Assembly: GCA_030651575.1 (NCBI GenBank)
Contig: JAUSFB010000045.1
Location: 1 to 64,000 of the forward strand
Source: Phaeospirillum sp.
GTDB lineage: Bacteria > Pseudomonadota > Alphaproteobacteria > Rhodospirillales > Magnetospirillaceae
DNA: 64,000 nt
Reading direction: 5' to 3'
The notes below the pieces were generated by a model. That model was not told where the DNA came from. It saw only the letters and a program-made list of their open reading frames with translations, and did not search any database. A program made the translations under genes and the position numbers. Shown piece by piece: positions 58,593 through 64,000 of this stretch. Numbering within the stretch: position 1 is the first letter of the stretch; each line of letters begins with the position of its first letter.

Positions 58593-58978
58593 TATACAGC
58601 ATTGACCCGACAATACATATTCATACAATATGTCACATAAAGGGTTAGTTGAATGCGATGATATCGACAACTTGCAGATAATATTTAAGTCATCCACAGC
58701 ATATAAAAATATTTCAGCGGTGATTGTCCGGACTAAACACGTATTTATATATACCAACCGCTATTGATGCCGGATGGGCCATTCGGAAGGCGCACTATGA
58801 TTTTACGACGGAGACTTGTTGTTTCATCCAGATCCAGGGTGCTGGTCCGTTCAACGCTGAGGCCGCCCCGTTCGGTGGGGCGGGGTGGTTGACGGAATCC
58901 GTCGATGCCTTGGGGGGATTCGTCGATGCCAGGCCTTGGGAGGTCCGGGGTCGCGATTTCGGTCGGTCATTGGGTGAA
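58565..58978. other. AT-rich regulatory region upstream of the giant gene
   Basis: 58565-58770 is markedly AT-rich (TATAAAAATATTT, TATTTATATATACC) against a surrounding GC content near 65 percent, as expected of a regulated promoter or a nucleoid-protein target. 58770-58978 returns to normal composition and holds no convincing gene; a short frame across it runs into the tRNA-Arg gene and is a shadow. Confidence 0.6.
58615..58633. promoter_or_regulatory. 7-bp inverted repeat (operator-like dyad)
   Basis: ACATATT, five bases, AATATGT: perfect dyad symmetry, 51-69 bases upstream of the longer giant-gene start. It is a plausible dimer-binding site; the two nearby regulators are candidates but nothing links them directly. 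Confidence 0.4.
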
Positions 58979-59275
58979 TGGTGTCCGCGGAGGGATTCGA
59001 ACCCCCGGCCCCAAGTTTCATACCACTTCGACTTTCGCCGCCGCCTCTCGGCGTTCGTGGTCTGGACTGTCCCTTCACCATCGGCCGAGGCCATTAGGTG
59101 TCGCCCGTCCAGTCTCTACACCTTCCCCTTTCGGGGCTTGGCTCGGGATTGGCAAGGCGCAAGCGCGCCGTAGCGTTCCCCGACTTTGAGCGAATCCGTT
59201 ACGCCGTTTCCGATCGCAACGCCCAGTTTTGAAAAACGAGGAAACTTGTGCTCTATCCGACTGAGCTACGCGGAC
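58979..59275 (-). tRNA. tRNA-Arg (anticodon CCU), interrupted by a group I intron
   Basis: Two exons read leftward. Exon 1 (59239-59275) has acceptor GTCCGCG, D arm GCTC/GAGC and the anticodon stem CAAGT with loop TTCCT. Exon 2 (58979-59018) has loop AA, stem ACTTG, variable GGGCC, T arm GGGGG-TTCGAAT-CCCTC, acceptor CGCGGAC, discriminator A and encoded CCA. Joined, they give a normal 77-base tRNA with anticodon CCU. The intron lies immediately after the third anticodon base. Confidence 0.95.
59019..59238 (-). ncRNA. Self-splicing group I intron (IC3-like) in tRNA-Arg(CCU)
   Basis: A 220-base intron ending in G. P1 is formed by exon CCU pairing with GGG at intron positions 15-17 (U-G at the splice site), extended by GUUU/AAAC around a UUCA loop. 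The core is recognisable: GAGCCAAGC (P4/P6 side), GGUGUAGAGACUGGACGGG (P3-P7), CACCUAAUGG, then GAUGGUGAAGGGACAGUCCAG (P8-P7). This matches the catalytic core of the Azoarcus tRNA-Ile and Agrobacterium tRNA-Arg introns. There is no open reading frame for a homing enzyme, so the intron is minimal and presumably splices without protein. Confidence 0.93.
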
Positions 59276-59329
59276 CCATTGACCGACGTCATCCGGCCCC
59301 CTTGCGTCGGGGGCGAGATCGACAGGCGG

Positions 59330-59335
59330 GTTATA
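59330..59335 (-). promoter_or_regulatory. Candidate -10 element for tRNA-Arg
   Basis: TATAAC on the minus strand, five of six to consensus, about 55 bases before the tRNA 5' end. The -35 at 17 bases (TTCCCA) is poor, so only the -10 is marked. Confidence 0.35.
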
Positions 59336-59503
59336 GCACTAGGGCGGCCCGCTGGGAAAGCCCCTCTCGCACGATAGTCAAGGCCGTGGGGGATGGGCCG
59401 GAGCCGTACCTATATAGAGAGAGGGAAACGCGGCGGCGGCGCGACCCCGCATCCGGGCGTCGGCGTCAAGTCCGTAAAAGCTCAAAAATGCGGGCTTGTT
59501 TGC

Positions 59504-59532
59504 TTGACAGGCCATGGGGGCTGGATTAAACC
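59504..59532 (+). promoter_or_regulatory. Sigma-70-type promoter for tRNA-Asp
   Basis: A perfect -35 TTGACA (59504-59509), a 17-base spacer and TAAACC (59527-59532) end 28 bases before the tRNA. This is the best sigma-70-like promoter in the window. Confidence 0.65.
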
Positions 59533-59560
59533 ACGGCCTACCCACGCGGGTGGCTGCGGA

Positions 59561-59637
<77 letters not shown>

Positions 59638-59877
59638 TGCCCCCCGACCCGGTCGTCCAAGCGAGGGGCGCGGTCGGCAGGGGCGGGCGCCGTTGTCGTA
59701 TGGTTTGTTGCAGGAGGGGGCCTCCCTTTCGACGTTCGCGACTCGTCGCATGTCCTGTCATCCCGCCCGGGCGAACTTCCAATTGCTTCGTGCAGTGCCC
59801 GGCCGGTTGCGGAACGTGTGACGACGCAGGCGCCGGGATACCCTCCAGTTGGAACACCTCTTGGTAGGGCAGGGACG

Positions 59878-60243
59878 ATGGAAGCTTGGCTGCTCGAATA
59901 TCTGCCGATCCTGATTTTCCTCGGGATAGCGATCGTGATTTCGGCGATCTGCGTCGGGGCGTCATGGATCGTGGCGCGCCAGAAGCCTGACACGGAAAAG
60001 GCTTCGGCTTACGAATGCGGCTTCGACGCCTTTGGCGACGCCCGTTCCAAGTTCGAGGTTCGGTTCTACCTCGTCGCCATTCTGTTCATCATCTTCGACC
60101 TGGAAGTGGCCTTCCTGTTCCCCTGGGCGGTAACGCTGGGAAAGCTGGGCATGTTCGGCTTCTGGTCCATGATGGTGTTCCTGGGCGTGCTGACCATCGG
60201 CTTCATCTATGAATGGCGAAAGGGAGCCCTGGAATGGGAGTGA
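59878..60243 (+). CDS. nuoA: NADH-quinone oxidoreductase subunit A
   Basis: A 121-residue membrane subunit of complex I with three transmembrane helices ([60 protein letters not shown]). The signature [20 protein letters not shown] carries the loop Cys that moves during the active/deactive transition of complex I. The ATG at 59878 has AGGGA just upstream; the frame extends to 59818 without homology. It is the first gene of the nuo operon. The 240-base stretch back to tRNA-Asp shows no strong promoter. Confidence 0.97.
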   Translation: MEAWLLEYLPILIFLGIAIVISAICVGASWIVARQKPDTEKASAYECGFDAFGDARSKFEVRFYLVAILFIIFDLEVAFLFPWAVTLGKLGMFGFWSMMVFLGVLTIGFIYEWRKGALEWE

Positions 60244-60800
60244 ACCCGTCCTCTGGCGGTATCGTGTCGCCCGATCACGCGGCGGCCCTGCCGCCGGGTC
60301 CGGCGCAGGATGCGCTGCTGCGCGCCGTCACCACCGAGATTTCCGACAAGGGTTTCGTACTGGCCAGCGTCGATTCCGTGGTCAATTGGGCGCGGACCGG
60401 CAGCTTGTGGCCCATGACCTTTGGTCTGGCCTGCTGCGCCGTGGAAATGATGCATGCCGGCTGCTCGCGCTATGACATGGACCGCTTTGGCGTCGTGTTT
60501 CGTCCCAGCCCGCGCCAGTCCGATCTGATGATCGTCGCTGGTACGCTGACCAACAAGATGGCTCCCGCGCTTCGCCGCGTCTATGACCAGATGGCCGAGC
60601 CGCGCTGGGTGATCTCCATGGGCTCGTGCGCCAATGGCGGCGGCTATTATCACTATTCCTATTCGGTGGTGCGCGGTTGTGACCGCATCGTGCCGGTGGA
60701 CATCTATGTGCCGGGCTGCCCGCCCAGCGCCGAGGCGCTGATGTATGGCATCTTGCAGCTGCAAAAGAAGATCCGCCGCACCGGCTCCATTCTCCGATAG
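60234..60800 (+). CDS. nuoB: NADH-quinone oxidoreductase subunit B
   Basis: A 188-residue peripheral subunit carrying the N2 [4Fe-4S] cluster, the last in the chain before quinone. Ligands are the adjacent Cys pair in [12 protein letters not shown], Cys in [20 protein letters not shown] and Cys in [11 protein letters not shown]. The start overlaps the nuoA end by 10 bases, with GGGAG upstream, giving MGVNPSSGG and a short extended N-terminus typical of alphaproteobacteria. Confidence 0.97.
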   Translation: MGVNPSSGGIVSPDHAAALPPGPAQDALLRAVTTEISDKGFVLASVDSVVNWARTGSLWPMTFGLACCAVEMMHAGCSRYDMDRFGVVFRPSPRQSDLMIVAGTLTNKMAPALRRVYDQMAEPRWVISMGSCANGGGYYHYSYSVVRGCDRIVPVDIYVPGCPPSAEALMYGILQLQKKIRRTGSILR

Positions 60801-60825
60801 CGCCTGAACGAGGGATGGCCCAAAG

Positions 60826-61428
60826 ATGACGCAAGCGCTGAAGGACCTGGGTGAGTATATCGCCTCAGCCCTGCCCCAGGACGTGCTCCGGACCGAGGTC
60901 AATCGCTGCGGCGAGCTGACGCTTGAGGTCCGGACCGCCTCGATCGTGAAGGTAGTCACCTTTTTGCGTGACGACACCGGCTGTCTGTTCAAGCAGCTGA
61001 TGGATGTGTGCGGCGCGGACTGGCCGGGGCGCGAGCCGCGCTTCGACGTGGTCTACCACCTGCTGTCCATGAAGCATAATCAGCGTGTCCGGGTGAAGGT
61101 CGCCACCGACGAGGAGACCGCGGTCCCCTCGGTCACCGGCGTATTCTCCTCGGCCGGCTGGTTCGAGCGCGAGACCTGGGACATGTACGGAGTGACGTTC
61201 TCCGGCCATCCCGATCTGCGCCGCCTGCTGACCGATTATGGGTTCGAGGGGCATCCGCTGCGCAAGGACTTCCCGCTGACCGGCTATGTCGAGATGCGCT
61301 ATGACGACGAAGCCAAGCGGGTGGTCTACGAGCCGGTGAAACTCACCCAGGATTTCCGCAGCTTTGATTTCCTGTCGCCTTGGGAAGGTCCCTTGCCCGG
61401 TGACGAGAAGGCCGAGGGGAACAGCTGA
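60826..61428 (+). CDS. nuoC: NADH-quinone oxidoreductase subunit C
   Basis: A 200-residue subunit (30-kDa type) with the family signature [20 protein letters not shown] followed by [20 protein letters not shown]. It bridges NuoD and the NuoEFG arm and has no cofactor. It is separate from nuoD, as in alphaproteobacteria and mitochondria, unlike the fused nuoCD of E. coli. It lies 25 bases after nuoB and one base before nuoD. Confidence 0.97.
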   Translation: MTQALKDLGEYIASALPQDVLRTEVNRCGELTLEVRTASIVKVVTFLRDDTGCLFKQLMDVCGADWPGREPRFDVVYHLLSMKHNQRVRVKVATDEETAVPSVTGVFSSAGWFERETWDMYGVTFSGHPDLRRLLTDYGFEGHPLRKDFPLTGYVEMRYDDEAKRVVYEPVKLTQDFRSFDFLSPWEGPLPGDEKAEGNS

Positions 61429-61429
61429 C

Positions 61430-62608
61430 ATGGCCGAATCCCAGATTCAGAATTACACCATCAACTTCGGCCCCCAGCATCCGGCGGCGCACGGCGTGTT
61501 GCGCCTGATCCTGGAAATGTCGGGCGAGGTCATCGACCGTGCCGACCCCCATGTGGGCCTGCTGCATCGCGGTACCGAGAAGCTGATCGAGCACAAGACC
61601 TACCTCCAGGCAACGCCCTATTTCGACCGCCTCGACTATGTGGGCACCATGAACCAGGAGCACGCCTTCGTCATGGCGACGGAGAAGCTGCTGGGCATCG
61701 AGATTCCGATCCGGGCCAAGTATATCCGCACCCTGTACGACGAGATCGGGCGCATCCTCAACCATCTGCTCAACGTTACCGCCTTCATCTTCGACGTGGG
61801 CGGCATGACTCCGCTGCTCTACGGCTTTGAAGAGCGCGAGAAGCTGATGGAGTTCTACGAGCGCGTCTGCGGCGCCCGCCTGCACGCCAATTACTACCGT
61901 CCGGGCGGCGTTGCGGCCGATCTGCCCAACGGTCTGCTGGAAGACATCGCCGCGTGGTGCGACACCTTCCCGGCGGTGCTGGACGATATCGAGACCCTGG
62001 CCACCGAGAATCGCATCTTCAAGCAGCGCGTGGTCGATATCGGCACCGTGACGGCGGAGCAGGCGCTGGACTGGGGCTTTACCGGCCCCAACCTGCGCGC
62101 CTCGGGCATCGCTTGGGATCTGCGCAAGGCGCAGCCCTACGACGTCTATGACGAGATGGACTTCGACATTCCGGTCGGCAAGAACGGCGATGGCTACGAC
62201 CGTTATCTGGTGCGCGTGCTGGAAATGCGCGAATCCGTCAAGATCATGAAGCAGTGCGTCGCCAAGATGCCCGGCGGTCCGGTCAAGGTGGAAGACAACA
62301 AGATCACGCCGCCCAGGCGCGCCGAGATGAAGCGGTCCATGGAATCTCTGATTCATCATTTCAAGCTGTTCACCGAGGGCTTCCACGTCCCGGCCGGCGA
62401 GGTCTATGCCGCCATCGAGGCCCCCAAGGGCGAGTTCGGCGTCTATCTGATTTCCGACGGCACCGGCAAGCCCTACCGCTGCAAGATCAGACCGCCGGGA
62501 TATGTGCACCTCCAGGCCCTCGACATGATGTCCAAAGGACACATGCTGGCCGACGTGGTGGCCAATATCGGCTCCATCGACATCGTTTTCGGCGAGATCG
62601 ACCGATGA
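61430..62608 (+). CDS. nuoD: NADH-quinone oxidoreductase subunit D
   Basis: A 392-residue subunit (49-kDa type). It starts [20 protein letters not shown] with the quinone-site His in [12 protein letters not shown], followed by the conserved [25 protein letters not shown] and, at the end, IVFGEIDR. The fold is related to hydrogenase large subunits, without the nickel ligands. The start at 61430 follows the nuoC stop by one base; the stop overlaps nuoE (ATGA). Confidence 0.98.
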   Translation: MAESQIQNYTINFGPQHPAAHGVLRLILEMSGEVIDRADPHVGLLHRGTEKLIEHKTYLQATPYFDRLDYVGTMNQEHAFVMATEKLLGIEIPIRAKYIRTLYDEIGRILNHLLNVTAFIFDVGGMTPLLYGFEEREKLMEFYERVCGARLHANYYRPGGVAADLPNGLLEDIAAWCDTFPAVLDDIETLATENRIFKQRVVDIGTVTAEQALDWGFTGPNLRASGIAWDLRKAQPYDVYDEMDFDIPVGKNGDGYDRYLVRVLEMRESVKIMKQCVAKMPGGPVKVEDNKITPPRRAEMKRSMESLIHHFKLFTEGFHVPAGEVYAAIEAPKGEFGVYLISDGTGKPYRCKIRPPGYVHLQALDMMSKGHMLADVVANIGSIDIVFGEIDR

Positions 62609-63213
62609 GTGACATGACGCACGAACCTGCCAGCTTCGCCTTCACGGCGGAGTATGCCGCGAAGGCCGAGGCCTTCATCGCCAAGTATCCCGCCGGACGC
62701 CAGCAGAGCGCGGTGATGCCGCTGCTCGATCTGGCCCAGCGCCAGGACGGCTGGGTCAGCCGCGCCGCCATGGAAGTCATCGCCGGGATGCTGGACATGG
62801 CCCCGATTCGGGTGGAGGAGGTCGCGACCTTCTACACCATGTACAATCGCAGGCCGGTGGGTAAGTTCCATGTTCAGGTCTGCACCAACCTGCCTTGCAT
62901 GCTGCGCGGTTCGGACGACGTGGTCGCCGCCGCCAAGGCCGCGTTGGGCGTCGATTTCGGCGACATGACCGCCGACGGGCTGTTCACCTTGTCCGAGGTC
63001 GAGTGCCTGGGCGCTTGCGTCAACGCCCCCATGATGCAGATCAACGACGATTATTATGAGGATCTGGACACCGACAGCACCAAGGCGGTGCTGGAGGCGC
63101 TCAAGCGCGGCGAGACCCCCAAGCCGGGTCCCCAGAACGGTCGCCAGTTCTCGTGCCCCGCCGGCGGGCCTTCCAGCCTCACCGAGCTCACCTTCCAGAC
63201 GGAGAAGGCCTGA
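62605..63213 (+). CDS. nuoE: NADH-quinone oxidoreductase subunit E
   Basis: A 202-residue subunit (24-kDa type) binding the N1a [2Fe-2S] cluster through thioredoxin-like Cys residues: [10 protein letters not shown] and [14 protein letters not shown]. The helical N-terminal part ([20 protein letters not shown]) and the [18 protein letters not shown] strand are standard. A C-terminal tail of about 40 residues beyond the fold is common in alphaproteobacteria. The start overlaps nuoD, and the stop overlaps nuoF as TGATG. Confidence 0.97.
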   Translation: MSDMTHEPASFAFTAEYAAKAEAFIAKYPAGRQQSAVMPLLDLAQRQDGWVSRAAMEVIAGMLDMAPIRVEEVATFYTMYNRRPVGKFHVQVCTNLPCMLRGSDDVVAAAKAALGVDFGDMTADGLFTLSEVECLGACVNAPMMQINDDYYEDLDTDSTKAVLEALKRGETPKPGPQNGRQFSCPAGGPSSLTELTFQTEKA

Positions 63214-64000
63214 TGCTGCGCGACTCGGATAGGATCTTCACCAACCTCTACGGCATCCATGACTGGCGGCTGGCCGGCGCGCGGTCTCGCGGCGACTGGG
63301 ACGGCACCGGGGCGATTCTGGCCAAGGGCCGCGACTGGATCATCGATGAGATGAAGAATTCCGGCCTGCGCGGCCGTGGCGGCGCAGGCTTCCCCACCGG
63401 GGTGAAGTGGTCGTTCATGCCCAAGACCGAAGGGGTCCGGCCGCATTATCTGGTGATCAACGCCGACGAGGGCGAGCCCGGCACCTGCAAGGACCGCGAG
63501 ATGATGCGGTTCGACCCGCATAAGCTGATCGAAGGCGCTCTGATCGCCTCTTTCGCCATCGGGGCTCATGCGGCTTATATCTACATCCGCGGCGAGTTCA
63601 TCCGCGAGGCCGAGCACCTTAACGTCGCCATCGACGAGGCTCGCGCGGCCGGGCTGATCGGCCCCAATGCCTGCGGTTCGGGCTGGGACTGCGAGGTCTA
63701 CGTCCATCGCGGCGCCGGGGCCTATATCTGCGGCGAGGAATCAGCGCTGATCGAAAGCCTGGAAGGCAAGAAGGGCCAGCCCCGCCTGAAGCCGCCGTTT
63801 CCGGCCGGCGTCGGCCTCTATGGCTGCCCGACCACCGTCAACAACGTCGAGTCCATCGCGGTGGCCCCCACCATCTTGCGGCGCGGCGCGGCGTGGTTCG
63901 CCGGTCTGGGCAAGCCCAACAACACCGGCACCAAGGTGTTTTGCATCTCCGGCCATGTGAATAAGCCGTGCAACGTCGAAGAGGAAATGGGCATTCCGCT
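63213..64000 (+). CDS. nuoF: NADH-quinone oxidoreductase subunit F (cut by window edge)
   Basis: The first 262 codons of the NADH- and FMN-binding subunit (51-kDa type). Visible are the NADH/FMN glycine-rich loop [58 protein letters not shown] and [12 protein letters not shown]. The [4Fe-4S] N3 ligands lie beyond the edge. The ATG at 63213 overlaps the nuoE stop. Confidence 0.97.
   Translation, partial: MLRDSDRIFTNLYGIHDWRLAGARSRGDWDGTGAILAKGRDWIIDEMKNSGLRGRGGAGFPTGVKWSFMPKTEGVRPHYLVINADEGEPGTCKDREMMRFDPHKLIEGALIASFAIGAHAAYIYIRGEFIREAEHLNVAIDEARAAGLIGPNACGSGWDCEVYVHRGAGAYICGEESALIESLEGKKGQPRLKPPFPAGVGLYGCPTTVNNVESIAVAPTILRRGAAWFAGLGKPNNTGTKVFCISGHVNKPCNVEEEMGIP

Noticed and set aside
58724-59173. 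Plus-strand frame containing RDSNPRPQVSYHF-like sequence
   Set aside because: This is the well-known false peptide from the antisense of a tRNA; the tRNA-Arg(CCU) exon and intron explain the sequence.
59713-59725. GGAGG-GGG-CCTCC hairpin as a full intrinsic terminator after tRNA-Asp
   Set aside because: The stem is only 5 bp and is followed by CTTTC rather than a T-run; noted under the tRNA only as a possible aid.
59638-59877. Strong promoter or riboswitch ahead of nuoA
   Set aside because: No TTGACA/TATAAT pair with proper spacing and no known riboswitch core could be identified by eye.

Overview
The window looks like chromosome from a GC-rich, motile, respiring alphaproteobacterium, most likely a Magnetospirillum-type member of the Rhodospirillales. 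The evidence is an ATP12-type F1-ATPase chaperone, the order fliL-fliM-DUF6468-motE-cheY-cheZ, an alphaproteobacterial nuoABCDEF cluster with separate nuoC and nuoD, and a group I intron in tRNA-Arg(CCU). The genus is an inference from gene content.

Layout. 1-4735 (minus strand): a housekeeping run of rluC-type pseudouridine synthase, HAD phosphatase, AsmA-like protein, ATP12 chaperone and the first 40 codons of a propionyl-CoA carboxylase beta subunit. 4936-7095 (+): a chemoreceptor with an N-terminal PAS domain. 7108-15458 (minus): a flagellar/chemotaxis run, read as fliL, fliM, a DUF6468 protein, motE, cheY, cheZ, a large TPR/AMIN-like protein and a small lipoprotein. 15782-19148 (+): flgF, flgG, flgA, flgH behind a near-consensus sigma-54 promoter. 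They are followed by a Do/HtrA protease and rarA, then tRNA-Val(UAC). 22072-23583 (minus): two regulators, an XRE-PAS protein whose 3' end runs into tRNA-Val and a LuxR-type response regulator with a degenerate receiver.

24194-58564 (minus) is one uninterrupted reading frame of about 11,450 codons filling more than half the window. It encodes a giant mosaic protein that looks like a type I-secreted RTX adhesin. From the N-terminus it has a FecR-like module, a poly-Gln tract and about 2,450 residues of Ala/Thr-rich helix. Cadherin/VCBS and Ig-like repeats follow, then two RTX blocks separated by a propeller-like repeat block. After these come about twelve LamG-type lectin domains (one with a second propeller array inside it), an autotransporter-like beta-helix and a final RTX/C-terminal region. 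No transporter genes for it are in the window. An AT-rich regulatory segment with a 7-bp dyad lies upstream.

58979-59275 (minus) is tRNA-Arg(CCU) split by a 220-nt group I intron in the anticodon loop. tRNA-Asp(GUC) follows at 59561-59637 (+), then nuoA-F (59878 to the window edge), the start of the respiratory complex I operon with overlapping genes.

How the parts connect: the flagellar, motor-switch, stator-chaperone and Che genes form one motility locus on divergent strands, with the PAS chemoreceptor next to it. The giant protein and the two nearby regulators may form a surface-attachment locus, but the regulatory link is inferred from proximity only.
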